Position numbers and translations under genes: made by a program. DNA of 64,000 nucleotides. It comes from JAFTYO01 sp045611785. GTDB lineage: Bacteria; Pseudomonadota; Alphaproteobacteria; RF32; CAG-239. The DNA lies in assembly GCA_045611785.1 (NCBI GenBank), contig JAZKXV010000026.1, positions 29,235-93,234 on the forward strand, read 5' to 3'. The notes beneath the pieces are model-generated. The model was not told the DNA's origin. It did no database searches and saw only the letters and a program-made list of their open reading frames with translations. Positions 42,503 through 51,696 of this stretch are shown piece by piece; the first letter of the stretch is position 1, and every line of letters begins with the position of its first letter.

Positions 42503-43564
42503 ATGACTTTTGATATTTCTAAATTTATAAAAATAAACAGAGCATACTTTATTTGGGCAACATTTATGGGGTTGCTATATCTGTTTAGAGATATGTTTGG
42601 TCTGGTTTTTATAACTTTTATTATGTGTTTTATTGTTTCAGGCATTACACATTACATTCGTCAAAAATTTCGTATCAATCGTAGAGCTGTTGTAATTGTA
42701 ATTTATATTGTATTTTTAATTGGTGTAATCACTTTTCTTAGTATAATCCCGTCTCGTTTGCTTGCCGAAGCTATGTCATTTACCGAACAACTTCCAAACA
42801 GCATCAAATCGACCAAAGAGTGGTTAAACACTAATTTTGCCGACAATGAAATGATAGCTCCTTTATTGCCTCAAATTAAAGAAGCCTTATTCCCTGACAA
42901 TACGGTTGTAAGCGTTTGGAACATAGTCAGAGGTATTTTAGAGAAAGGATTACATTATTTCGGTTGGTTTTTCTTGGCTATGTTATTCAGTTTTTTAATC
43001 ATGTTCGATTTGCCTCGCTTATCAAAAGGTGTTCGCAATTTAAGGTTTACAAAATTAGCAGAATCTTACCGAGAAACAGCCGGAAGTATCATGCTTTTTG
43101 CTAAAGTTGTAGGAGAAAATTTCAGAGCACAACTGCTTATATCTGCCATTAATACATTTCTGACAGCCATTTGCCTTTATGCTTTAAACATTAAAGCCAT
43201 CGCTCTTTTATGCACCATAGTGTTTATGTGTGGCTTAATACCTGTTTTAGGCATGATTATATCTTCTGTTCCTATTGTTTTAATGGCTGTAAATACAGGC
43301 GGTATGGAACTCGGATTTTGGGCCATTCTCATAATTATAGCCATTCATATGCTGGAAACATACGTGCTAAATCCTCGTATTGTCTCTTCAATAATGAGAA
43401 TCAACCCTGTAATGACACTTATCATTTTATACATTGCTCATAGCGTTATCGGAATGTGGGGTATGCTTTTAGGTGTACCGATTGCAGTATACATATATCG
43501 AAAAATCAGTTTACCTAAAAACAAAAAGACATTTCGCAAATTTTTACAAAAGCAGGATATCTAA
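42503..43564 (+). CDS. AI-2E family transporter (PerM-like)
   Basis: 353 aa, about eight transmembrane segments. Family features: an N-terminal helix pair, a ~70-residue soluble loop with EQLPNSIKSTKEWL, then GLIPVLGMIISSVPIVLMA and YVLNPRIVSSIMRINPVMTLIILYIAHSVIGMWGMLLGVPIAVYI. Members export small molecules or act as sodium/proton antiporters; the true substrate cannot be deduced. GAGGC Shine-Dalgarno. Confidence 0.9.
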   Translation: MTFDISKFIKINRAYFIWATFMGLLYLFRDMFGLVFITFIMCFIVSGITHYIRQKFRINRRAVVIVIYIVFLIGVITFLSIIPSRLLAEAMSFTEQLPNSIKSTKEWLNTNFADNEMIAPLLPQIKEALFPDNTVVSVWNIVRGILEKGLHYFGWFFLAMLFSFLIMFDLPRLSKGVRNLRFTKLAESYRETAGSIMLFAKVVGENFRAQLLISAINTFLTAICLYALNIKAIALLCTIVFMCGLIPVLGMIISSVPIVLMAVNTGGMELGFWAILIIIAIHMLETYVLNPRIVSSIMRINPVMTLIILYIAHSVIGMWGMLLGVPIAVYIYRKISLPKNKKTFRKFLQKQDI

Positions 43565-43612
43565 AATTAATGATCCCGAAAATGTAAAAGTAATTACCCT
43601 AATCTTTATGTG

Positions 43613-43641
43613 TTGACACAAACGACAAAAACGTTTATACT
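43613..43641 (+). promoter_or_regulatory. Promoter of the HExxH protein gene
   Basis: Perfect TTGACA (43613-43618), 17-base spacer, TATACT (43636-43641), only 24 bases before the ATG. Confidence 0.8.
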
Positions 43642-43665
43642 GACAGAATAAGGGTGGTAAAGCGA

Positions 43666-46188
43666 ATGCAAATAACAACAGATAAAAAAAAGTGGAATGA
43701 ATTAACCTATACTGAAAAGCACAGTCGTTGCAATCGGATCAGAGCCATATGCGCAATGGGAGATATTGAGGCTCTAAAAAAACTCATTCCGACCACTGAA
43801 GAACTACTTGCTTACGTTGATATGAACAACGGAGGCTCATTTTTACATACATTAATGTACTCTGGCGAATCTAAAACCAATACTCCAGATCAAGTAGAAT
43901 TTCTAAAACAAGTATTTAAAGAATATGGGCTTGATGAAAATGAGGAAGCGAGAAGAAAACTTTTATTAAGAAAGAATGCCAGAGGAAAGTATGCAGCAGA
44001 TTTTACCTATGCTTTGAATTTTACCAGTCATAGCATTAAAGCTACTTTTGATGAACTTGTCGGCAAAACTGTGCCAACGCAACTTGAACCTGATACAAGA
44101 ACTGATTTTGAAAAAAATAAAGTTACCTTGTATACCATATTAAAAGCCGAAATAATCAAAGTCAGACCTCCTGCTCAAAAATCTGATATTCATAAAATTG
44201 GGCATGACTATACCCCTCACGAACAGCACAGTACAGAAAAATCAGGAACACCTACAACGGGTGGAATGTATATACCTGATAAAGATGGCAACCCTGCATT
44301 ATACATACTTGGTTCAATAAGAGAAACCTACCCGGTAATAAAATTACGAAACATTGATGAATATGGCGACGATGTTGCAATCATTGAAAATTTAGATCCC
44401 AATAGCCCGAAAGGCTTAAGAGAACAAGCGCTTGCAAAAATAGATTTTCCTGAAGACTTTATACATCATTTTAAAGCATTAGAAGAGTTTGAACAAACTT
44501 ACCAAAACATGCGCGACGACCCTGACCAATTTGCATATATGAGAAACTTTGTTCAACAACGAGGATCTTTAATTTTTGAAGACCAAAGAGATCCTGATGT
44601 TAATGGAAACACTAAATCAGGATACGATTACGGTGGATATGCCTGCGAGAAAATTGTTAACGGAGAAAAGTTTCCTTGCATTGTTGTTAGAAGCGATTAT
44701 GCAAGCACCGCAAAATCAGATTGGAAAAGTAAAACATCAACATTATTACATGAATTATATCATAGGGTTGATTTAAGTAAAGACATCAAACTATCTCAAT
44801 TGCCTATAACACAATATGTCTTGATGTTAAGTGAGCAAAACCCTAACACCCCTATAAAGGACGCTCATAAAATTGTTAATGAGGCATATCCACCAACTGA
44901 ATATGAAAAAGAAGTAATTGCTCAATTAATGAGTATTACAGATAAAGACACGCTTGGTTCAAGCCCTTTATTGAGAAATTTTTATGCACTTGGAAAATAT
45001 TTTGCAACTGCCAAAGCTGATAAATGCCCTGCTCTAATGCATAGAATTGCTCATGCGCACGAAATATTACCTGAAGAAACTTTAATACAGCTTCACTCAG
45101 AATATTTAGATTTTAAAAAAGCAAAAGAAAGACAATATACTGATGAAGAAAATATAAGCAAATTGTTTCCTGAAGATGAACACGAATGCAACAGACAAAT
45201 AAAGGCTTCACGAAATAGATTTACCATTGAATTTCAACAAAAAAACCAAGAAAAAGATGCACAAAGAAAACTTCAGGAAACGAGGTTGCTTAATTGTATT
45301 ATAAGCATTGCTAGATATGCACAAATTTTACAAGAAAACCCTAAATTGGGGGAAATCATTATGCCTCCAATTGCATATAAACTAACGGCATCAAGCCCGA
45401 GACCTATTGAAGAAGCAATTGCTCCATATTACAAGTCTAAAATTCATCCTCAAATGATTGAACATCGCATAAAAACAATTTCAGTATATGGCAAACTGCA
45501 AAAAGGTGAAGAAATAAACTCAATATACGCAACAGAATTGATAAAAACCGCATATATGTGTGAACAATTATTTAAACAAAAGTTTCCAAAATCAACTCTA
45601 CCCGAGCAATTACCATCTTTTAGTTGCATGACAAAGAAAACTTTTGAGCATTCTCCAGAACAATATGCAAAATCAATGCAACTATTCACTGAAGCTATTA
45701 AAAATAATGCTAGCGAATTTCAACTCAGGGCATCATTATATTGCAACAAGCCTATCAATCATCTTACAAACGAAGATTATTTAATGTTCAATATAGAAGA
45801 TGCTAACAATAGATGTAGATATCAAAATAAATCAAGCATGTTTAGATACCCGGAGCAAATAAAAGACGATATCCAACAATGTTTAAACATTGAATTTGAA
45901 AAAGCTGGTTACAAAAAAGAAGATATACCAGACTTTTTTGCCATATCTGAAGAAAATGGTAAAAACCCGCCATATTATAAAAATATTGCAGCTGTTGTCC
46001 CTTATATTAAACAGGGATACACCCCTGAATTATTAAAAGAAATATTCACAATTGCAGCAACATCACCTAAAAATGTTGAACAAACAATTCAAAAATACAC
46101 AAATAATGTACCTATGCAAGACAGATTTAAAGAAGGTACAACCCCCTATCGGCGTATTCCGCAATTATTAGCCAGACAAGAAATCTGA
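43666..46188 (+). CDS. Large HExxH metalloprotease-like protein, candidate effector
   Basis: 840 aa, no signal peptide or membrane segment. The N-terminus has an ankyrin-like unit (RIRAICAMGDIEALKKLI...NNGGSFLHTLM, about residues 25-65). The centre contains LLHELYHRVDLSKD with zinc motif HELYH at 362-366, preceded by a charged region and a GYDYGG segment. The C-terminal ~350 residues are helical with many Lys/Glu/Gln. Layout resembles anthrax-lethal-factor-like effector proteases, but no closer relation can be shown. ATG at 43666 preferred over the GTG at 43654, because AAGGGTGG would then be the Shine-Dalgarno. Confidence 0.65.
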   Translation: MQITTDKKKWNELTYTEKHSRCNRIRAICAMGDIEALKKLIPTTEELLAYVDMNNGGSFLHTLMYSGESKTNTPDQVEFLKQVFKEYGLDENEEARRKLLLRKNARGKYAADFTYALNFTSHSIKATFDELVGKTVPTQLEPDTRTDFEKNKVTLYTILKAEIIKVRPPAQKSDIHKIGHDYTPHEQHSTEKSGTPTTGGMYIPDKDGNPALYILGSIRETYPVIKLRNIDEYGDDVAIIENLDPNSPKGLREQALAKIDFPEDFIHHFKALEEFEQTYQNMRDDPDQFAYMRNFVQQRGSLIFEDQRDPDVNGNTKSGYDYGGYACEKIVNGEKFPCIVVRSDYASTAKSDWKSKTSTLLHELYHRVDLSKDIKLSQLPITQYVLMLSEQNPNTPIKDAHKIVNEAYPPTEYEKEVIAQLMSITDKDTLGSSPLLRNFYALGKYFATAKADKCPALMHRIAHAHEILPEETLIQLHSEYLDFKKAKERQYTDEENISKLFPEDEHECNRQIKASRNRFTIEFQQKNQEKDAQRKLQETRLLNCIISIARYAQILQENPKLGEIIMPPIAYKLTASSPRPIEEAIAPYYKSKIHPQMIEHRIKTISVYGKLQKGEEINSIYATELIKTAYMCEQLFKQKFPKSTLPEQLPSFSCMTKKTFEHSPEQYAKSMQLFTEAIKNNASEFQLRASLYCNKPINHLTNEDYLMFNIEDANNRCRYQNKSSMFRYPEQIKDDIQQCLNIEFEKAGYKKEDIPDFFAISEENGKNPPYYKNIAAVVPYIKQGYTPELLKEIFTIAATSPKNVEQTIQKYTNNVPMQDRFKEGTTPYRRIPQLLARQEI

Positions 46189-46212
46189 TGCACAATTTAA
46201 ATAATTTTCTTA

Positions 46213-46242
46213 TTGACAACTCAATTTTTTTACATATATACT
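46213..46242 (+). promoter_or_regulatory. Promoter of the amidoligase operon
   Basis: Perfect TTGACA (46213-46218), 18-base spacer, TATACT (46237-46242). The leader to the first large gene is about 240 nt. Confidence 0.7.
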
Positions 46243-46271
46243 TAAAAAGTTGAATGAAAAATAGGAATAAA

Positions 46272-46388
46272 ATGTTTAATGTAAGTCAAAATATATCTAC
46301 TTTATATACTGCTGCAAACAGCAGCATATTGGCTTGCCTTATTTTATTCTCTCTTATTTTAAACATTCTCTTAATTATCAGCCTCTGA
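46272..46388 (+). CDS. 38-codon hydrophobic leader peptide
   Basis: ATG preceded by AGGAA at 6-7 bases, followed by 38 codons and TGA. The first ~18 residues are polar (MFNVSQNISTLYTAANSS); the rest is one hydrophobic helix (ILACLILFSLILNILLIISL). It could be a small membrane protein or a regulatory leader peptide. Its stop codon at 46386-46388 lies within the first strand of a predicted pseudoknot. Confidence 0.5.
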   Translation: MFNVSQNISTLYTAANSSILACLILFSLILNILLIISL

Positions 46389-46449
46389 GCATTTTTACCA
46401 ACGTGCTAATAAAGTGTGGGTGCTCAGGGGGAACAAAGCAACACACTTT
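46385..46449 (+). promoter_or_regulatory. Predicted pseudoknot in the amidoligase leader
   Basis: Stem 1 CTGAGCA (46385-46391) pairs with TGCTCAG (46421-46427). Stem 2 AAAGTGTG (46411-46418) pairs with CACACTTT (46442-46449). The strands interleave, so both together form an H-type pseudoknot; otherwise they are alternatives. It ends about 30 bases before the GAGGG Shine-Dalgarno of the amidoligase gene. It could be a riboswitch or a leader-peptide-controlled switch. Confidence 0.5.
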
Positions 46450-46488
46450 AATTTTTTGTGGTAATTTTAATGATAATTGAGGGAAAAC

Positions 46489-48204
46489 ATGACTAATATA
46501 GAAAATACAATACAAGAAACTAAAAATGCTTTTGCTGACTATTTTGACATGGTCGGAAAGAAAAACTTCAAACAATTTTATTACGATTGGCACGTTGATA
46601 ACATGTTGGCCCCTTTTGCCAATATGGTATATTATTTCGATGTTAACTATGGAGATCAAGCTAAAGATAAATTTCATGCTTTTGTAGAAGATGTTACTTT
46701 ATGTGTATCTCACTTTGATGTAGATAAACCTCAAATCAGTCCATTAACTACACAAAAACACTCTAATACAACAGATGGCAAACTTACAGAAATGATAAAC
46801 GGAATGAGAACTTTCGGTTTTGAATTTCGTCAGTTTATATATAGCTTTGCATCTAAACAAGACCATATGGATGAGTTTGGTTATTGGCCGATAAAAACCA
46901 ATATGCCTTATGCTTGCAAACACGGATTAATGGTTGCAAACGATATCTTACGTTATTTAGATGCAAATTTTGAAAAAATACGCTCGGAAGACAATGTATA
47001 TAACAGAGCTTTATACGCTGCAGATACTTATTTACGCAAAAACATTGTTAAAGAATATCAATATAAACCAGGTTATACATTTGCCGACAGAAAAGAACAT
47101 ATACGCAGACTTCACAGCTTACGCAATCAATTAAGTAAAGAGTTTGAAGCAATGCCTAAAACAAATGCCAAATTAAATGATATGTTCCAAGTTGAAAATA
47201 ATTTAGCAAGACCTGTACAAAGTCATTCATATTGGCCATCAGGATTTGAATTAGAATTTTATGTACCTGAAGAATATGGCGATTATGGTGTTCTCATAGA
47301 CTACTTAAAACAAAAAAACGGATGGGAAAAATTATACTCAACAAATAAAGATGCTTCCGTATATCATGATCCTAAATCTGCCGGCGTAATAATGCGTGAT
47401 GAAAGTCTGGCTCCATATAACAGCTTAGCTCCTGTTGAATTTGCAAGCCGTATCATGCGTAGCAAAGAAGATGAAGATTATTGTTTAAAAATATTAGATT
47501 CTTTTGATCAAGGACATGTAAATAAGCATTGCTCATTACACCAACATTTATCAACTCAGGATTTTACAATGGAAACATATAGACGTTTGGTAAAAAGAAT
47601 GATGCAACACGAAGATGAAATAGTTGGAGCTTTTGCTGCACCTGAGCGTGGAAACAACAATTTGTTGTATGCAACATATATCAGCCGCAATTTAAGCGAA
47701 AATAACAAAAGAGATTATCCGTTTTTAAGCATAATGGTAGATTTATGTGAAACAAAACAAGAGTTAGAAGAAATGTCTGCGTTTGGAAACAAATATAAAA
47801 CATTAAACGTTCTTCCTTCTCATACTGTTGAAATGCGTGCGATGAATGCAAATTTCAATAAACGTTTTGTAGAAGCATATTTACAGTTTAATCGTGAGTT
47901 TGTTGCCGCAGCAGTAGAAAATAATCCTCATCATGTAAATAGATTCTTGCTTAATAAATATACATGGCATAACAATCAATCAACAGATACAAAAACTGTT
48001 ATGCACGATTTGGCATACGGATATGACTTTGTTCCTCACGACTCATATCGTCCTATGAAAAAAACAGTTTCATCAAAAACTGTACAAGATGAACAAGTAT
48101 ATGCTAGAATGGTGATGCAAGCCTTAACCACAACCGGTAAATTAGGATATTTAAATCCTAGTCATCAAAAAAGATTAAAGGAAACAATATATCATGGAAA
48201 ATAA
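46489..48204 (+). CDS. Amidoligase-family protein
   Basis: 571 aa from the ATG with GAGGG upstream (an in-frame TTG at 46477 is rejected). The amidoligase core is in the second half. It has GFELEF at 252-257 (the GxExE metal/ATP site), KHCSLHQHLS around 340 and HTVEMRAMNAN around 450 (ExR). These enzymes, related to glutamate-cysteine ligase and glutamine synthetase, join a carboxyl to an amine using ATP. The N-terminal ~230 residues are unrecognised. Overlaps the next gene by 11 bases. Confidence 0.75.
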   Translation: MTNIENTIQETKNAFADYFDMVGKKNFKQFYYDWHVDNMLAPFANMVYYFDVNYGDQAKDKFHAFVEDVTLCVSHFDVDKPQISPLTTQKHSNTTDGKLTEMINGMRTFGFEFRQFIYSFASKQDHMDEFGYWPIKTNMPYACKHGLMVANDILRYLDANFEKIRSEDNVYNRALYAADTYLRKNIVKEYQYKPGYTFADRKEHIRRLHSLRNQLSKEFEAMPKTNAKLNDMFQVENNLARPVQSHSYWPSGFELEFYVPEEYGDYGVLIDYLKQKNGWEKLYSTNKDASVYHDPKSAGVIMRDESLAPYNSLAPVEFASRIMRSKEDEDYCLKILDSFDQGHVNKHCSLHQHLSTQDFTMETYRRLVKRMMQHEDEIVGAFAAPERGNNNLLYATYISRNLSENNKRDYPFLSIMVDLCETKQELEEMSAFGNKYKTLNVLPSHTVEMRAMNANFNKRFVEAYLQFNREFVAAAVENNPHHVNRFLLNKYTWHNNQSTDTKTVMHDLAYGYDFVPHDSYRPMKKTVSSKTVQDEQVYARMVMQALTTTGKLGYLNPSHQKRLKETIYHGK

Positions 48205-48949
48205 TGTTTTTACAGTTCTAAACCCAGATTCTGAATTTGAACTAATTTTAACTGCTGAGCATGCCAACGCTCAAATTCCGGAAGAATATAACAATCTTGG
48301 CTTAGATAAAGCAAAATTAGATACTCATATTGCAAGAGATAAAGGAGCTAAACGCATAACAGAAATGTTAGCACAAAAACTAAACTGCTTTGCAATAATG
48401 GGAAACTATTCTCGTTTACTGATTGACCTAAACCGCAAAGAAAATGAAGCAGAATTAATAGTAAGCACAAGTGATAAAGTTGTTGTTCCTCAAAATCAAA
48501 ACATATCTGAAGAAGAAAAAAAATTCAGAGTGAAAAAATATTATCAGCCATATTATCAAGCATTAGAAGAAAAAATTATGCAATTACAAAAAAATGGGAA
48601 AACACCTATTATTTTTTCAGTTCATAGTTACACTCCTCAATTGCAAGATGGAGCATATCGTCCTTGGCATGCCGGAATATTGTATAATCAAAAAACCAAT
48701 TTGGCCGATTTCTTATTCAAAGAGTTGAGCCAAACAGATAAAACCATTGGAGAAAATGTTCCTTACGATTTAAGAAAATATAACACCGGAACCGTTATTA
48801 TTTGCGGACAAGATAAAGGCCTCGATTATGCTCTTATTGAAATCAGAGATGACGAATTTGATAATTTGGAACAAGGCGCACAATTTTGGACCGATGCATT
48901 GGAAAAAGCCTTATTAAAATATTTCAATAAAAAAACTCTTAAAGAATAA
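48194..48949 (+). CDS. N-formylglutamate amidohydrolase family protein
   Basis: 251 aa. Matches the FGase family: FELILTAEHANAQIPEEY (zinc His/Glu), DTHIARDKGA, SRLLIDLNRKE, IFSVHSYTPQ and YALIEIRDDEF. FGases cleave N-formylglutamate. Next to an amidoligase, the natural inference is that it removes or trims the amide made by, or related to, the ligase product. AAAGGAAA Shine-Dalgarno lies in the preceding gene. Confidence 0.87.
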   Translation: MENNVFTVLNPDSEFELILTAEHANAQIPEEYNNLGLDKAKLDTHIARDKGAKRITEMLAQKLNCFAIMGNYSRLLIDLNRKENEAELIVSTSDKVVVPQNQNISEEEKKFRVKKYYQPYYQALEEKIMQLQKNGKTPIIFSVHSYTPQLQDGAYRPWHAGILYNQKTNLADFLFKELSQTDKTIGENVPYDLRKYNTGTVIICGQDKGLDYALIEIRDDEFDNLEQGAQFWTDALEKALLKYFNKKTLKE

Positions 48950-48968
48950 TCTTTAAGAGTTTTTTACA
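48932..48968 (+). terminator. Terminator of the amidoligase operon
   Basis: AAAACTCTTAAAG / CTTTAAGAGTTTT stem; the 5' arm lies within the last codons of the FGase gene. Confidence 0.88.
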
Positions 48969-48978
48969 AACATACAAA

Positions 48979-49086
48979 TTAAGAATTATCCTTGCGTAGA
49001 GCAAGAATACTAACCCAAAACGGTAAACTCACAAACAGCAACACATTAGTTGCAAACTCAAACATTTTAATTAAAGTTCTCTTCAT
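48979..49086 (-). CDS. 35-aa single-helix membrane protein
   Basis: ATG at 49086, four bases after the stop of the 214-aa gene. It encodes MKRTLIKMFEFATNV followed by a hydrophobic helix and a charged end (LRKDNS). No Shine-Dalgarno, as with the gene upstream; plausible by position and hydrophobic pattern. Confidence 0.45.
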   Translation of the reverse strand: MKRTLIKMFEFATNVLLFVSLPFWVSILALRKDNS

Positions 49087-49090
49087 AGTT

Positions 49091-49735
49091 TTACTTGTTT
49101 TTTTTAAAAAGCCACCAAAAAAATGGAGTAAACCAGTTTCTCCAACAATAAATCTTTTTGTATTTCTTACCGTCCATTTCAAACGTAACGCAAGCACGAT
49201 TATTTTCATAATGGAAACTCAAGTTCTCAATATCACAGTAAGTATCAAGCCCCAAACCTAGCAATGAAAGCTGTTTAGTTTCAGAGTTGTAAAAAGCATT
49301 ATCCACTAGCTGTGTTCCAAGATTTTCAACCTTAGCACAATCTAACAGATACCATGTATTGTCTTTAGATAACAACAGACTCTTTTCAACAAAACCACTT
49401 TCCGGTTGTATATAATTGAAATATAAAATCTGATAGCTATCAAAAACCTCATCAACCAAATATATATCGTCATCCGATAAATAATAAACCATCATTTGAT
49501 TTGCTCCATTTATCATAACGATATAATTCTGAGATGTAATCATATTAAAGACACATTCTTTTGTATATTCATACACACAAATGCTCTTTGTTATAACTCC
49601 ATCAACAATTTGGTGATCAGATTCGGACGGTTCTCTAATTTTCAACTTAAAAAAAGACTTTGTCTTTTCAGACACTTCCTTAATTCCACCTTGCAAAACC
49701 AAAGAAGATAAACTTAATTTAATTACCTTTATCAT
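49091..49735 (-). CDS. Unknown protein
   Basis: 214 aa, soluble except for an aromatic C-terminus (CWRNWFTPFFWWLFKKNK) that could associate with membrane. Composition suggests beta-strands. SD-less start. Possibly cotranscribed with the 35-aa membrane protein. No family recognised. Confidence 0.6.
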   Translation of the reverse strand: MIKVIKLSLSSLVLQGGIKEVSEKTKSFFKLKIREPSESDHQIVDGVITKSICVYEYTKECVFNMITSQNYIVMINGANQMMVYYLSDDDIYLVDEVFDSYQILYFNYIQPESGFVEKSLLLSKDNTWYLLDCAKVENLGTQLVDNAFYNSETKQLSLLGLGLDTYCDIENLSFHYENNRACVTFEMDGKKYKKIYCWRNWFTPFFWWLFKKNK

Positions 49736-49796
49736 AATTTTCTAATTATTAGTTTCTGGACCAAAAGTAACATATTAAGCTATATTTGTCAAATAA

Positions 49797-49822
49797 AAAA
49801 GCACCTCTATTGAGGTGCTTTA
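49797..49822 (-). terminator. Terminator of fabF
   Basis: GCACCTC / GAGGTGC stem; minus strand continues TTTTTTATTT. Confidence 0.9.
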
Positions 49823-49843
49823 AGCAAGATATTTTAATTTACC

Positions 49844-51112
49844 TTAATCTTCATATTTTTTCAAAACGATTGAAGAGTTTGTTCCACCAAAGCCAAATGA
49901 GTTTGACATTGCTGCCTTAATTTCTTTTTTCTTTGGTTTTAATGGAACTAAGTCAATATCAGCCACTTCATCTTCAACATCTTCTAAGTTAAGTGTTGGA
50001 GGACAAATTTGATCACGAATAGCAAGTGTTGTATAAACAGCTTCAACCGCACCTGCAGCACCAAGTAAGTGACCGATAGCAGATTTTGTAGATGACATAG
50101 AAACTGTTTGCATATTTTCACCAAACAAACGTTTAACAGCTTTAGCTTCTCCAACGTCACCTGCAGGAGTAGATGTTCCGTGAGCATTGATATAATGAAT
50201 ATCTTTTAATTCAATACCATGTTCTTTAGCATGATCTGTAGCCATCTTCATTGCGCGATATGCACCATCACCTGAAGGAGCTGTAATGTGATAAGCATCA
50301 CCACTCATACCATAGCCTACAACTTCAGCATAGATTTTTGCACCACGTGCTTTTGCATGTTCTAATTCTTCCAAAACAACAGCACCGGCACCCTCACCCA
50401 TAACGAAACCGCTTCTGTTTTTATCCCATGGACGAGAAGCTTTTTCCGGATTGTCATTAAATTCTGCGGTAATAGCCTTCATACGAGCAAAACCTGCCAA
50501 ACCTAACACATTAACAGCAGCTTCTGCACCACCTGCAACCATAGCATCGGCATCACCCATCGCAATCATTTTTGCGGCATCACCAATTGCATGAGTACCT
50601 GTTGAACAAGCTGTAACACATGCATGGTTTGGTCCTTTAAGACCAAACATAATAGACAGGTTACCTGAAATAAGGTTAATTAAACAAGATGGAATAAAAA
50701 ATGGAGAAATGCGCTTTATACCAGATTCATTAAAAGATATAGCATTTTCATAAATTGCATTCAAACCACCGATACCAGCGCCCATCATCACACCAAAACG
50801 ATATTGTTCTTCTTCAGTTTGAGGAATATAGCCACTATCTCTAATTGCATCTGCACCAGCAGCCAAACCAAACAATATGAACTTATCATTTTTCTTTTGA
50901 TCCTTTGGCGGTAAAACATCATCAGGATTAAATTCACCTTCACCATCACCGTAAGGAACACGACCTGCAATTTGAACCGGAATATCTTTTAAATCGATAT
51001 CAGTAATTTTTACCACCCCCGATTCTGAATTTAACAAACGTTTCCAATTGTGCTCTGCACCACGTCCTAAAGGAGAAACAACGCCCAAACCGGTAATTAC
51101 AACTCTTCTCAT
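49844..51112 (-). CDS. fabF: 3-oxoacyl-[acyl-carrier-protein] synthase II
   Basis: 422 aa; condenses malonyl-ACP with acyl-ACP in fatty-acid elongation. Active-site Cys in VTACSTGTHAIGD, His in NAHGTSTPAGD and His in SAIGHLLGAAGAVE; start MRRVVITGLGVVSPLG and end NSFGFGGTNSSIVL are typical. AGAGGT Shine-Dalgarno. Follows acpP on the same strand with a terminator between them, as an attenuated acpP-fabF unit. Confidence 0.97.
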   Translation of the reverse strand: MRRVVITGLGVVSPLGRGAEHNWKRLLNSESGVVKITDIDLKDIPVQIAGRVPYGDGEGEFNPDDVLPPKDQKKNDKFILFGLAAGADAIRDSGYIPQTEEEQYRFGVMMGAGIGGLNAIYENAISFNESGIKRISPFFIPSCLINLISGNLSIMFGLKGPNHACVTACSTGTHAIGDAAKMIAMGDADAMVAGGAEAAVNVLGLAGFARMKAITAEFNDNPEKASRPWDKNRSGFVMGEGAGAVVLEELEHAKARGAKIYAEVVGYGMSGDAYHITAPSGDGAYRAMKMATDHAKEHGIELKDIHYINAHGTSTPAGDVGEAKAVKRLFGENMQTVSMSSTKSAIGHLLGAAGAVEAVYTTLAIRDQICPPTLNLEDVEDEVADIDLVPLKPKKKEIKAAMSNSFGFGGTNSSIVLKKYED

Positions 51113-51152
51113 AAAACAAACCTCTTTTTTAATTCATTATATTCTACGATAC

Positions 51153-51180
51153 GAAAAAACTCGCCTGATAGCAGCGAGTT
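51153..51180 (-). terminator. Terminator between acpP and fabF
   Basis: ACTCGC / GCGAGT stem, followed on the minus strand by TTTTTT. Would leave acpP more abundant than fabF. Confidence 0.8.
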
Positions 51181-51206
51181 CTTACACTTATTTTAAGCCA
51201 CAAGAC

Positions 51207-51440
51207 TTACGCATTCTTTGAAAGATAGTCAATAGCATCTTTAACTGTGAGAATTTTTTCAGCAGCGTCATCTGGAATTTCGCAACCAAATTCTTCTTCG
51301 AATGCCATAACTAATTCAACAGTATCTAAGCTGTCTGCACCTAAATCGTCAATGAAGCTAGCGCTTTCAGTAACTTTAGATTCTTCAACACCTAAGTGTT
51401 CAGCAACGATCTTTTTAACGCGATTAGCGGTATCAGTCAT
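51207..51440 (-). CDS. acpP: Acyl carrier protein
   Basis: 77 aa from the ATG preceded by GAGG. Carries the growing acyl chain on a phosphopantetheine attached to Ser of the LGADSLDTVELVMAFEEEF motif (about residue 37). Highly acidic, standard length and position next to fabF. Confidence 0.97.
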   Translation of the reverse strand: MTDTANRVKKIVAEHLGVEESKVTESASFIDDLGADSLDTVELVMAFEEEFGCEIPDDAAEKILTVKDAIDYLSKNA

Positions 51441-51696
51441 GTATTTAAACCTCAAAAAATATTAAAACAAATTTCAGACTAACAATTAGTCTTGATTGAG
51501 TAGTTAGCATACATTTATACCTTTTGACAAGCTTTTTTTTCACTTTACCTGCAAAAAAAATAACTCACACAGCATAACCATTTGATTATACATATTTTTA
51601 GATTGAAATAATTTGTCACAAATAGTGCATAATCACCTTGATTTTTTATTTTTTGCTCATACATCATAGGTAAAATTAACAAGATAAGGATTAAAT

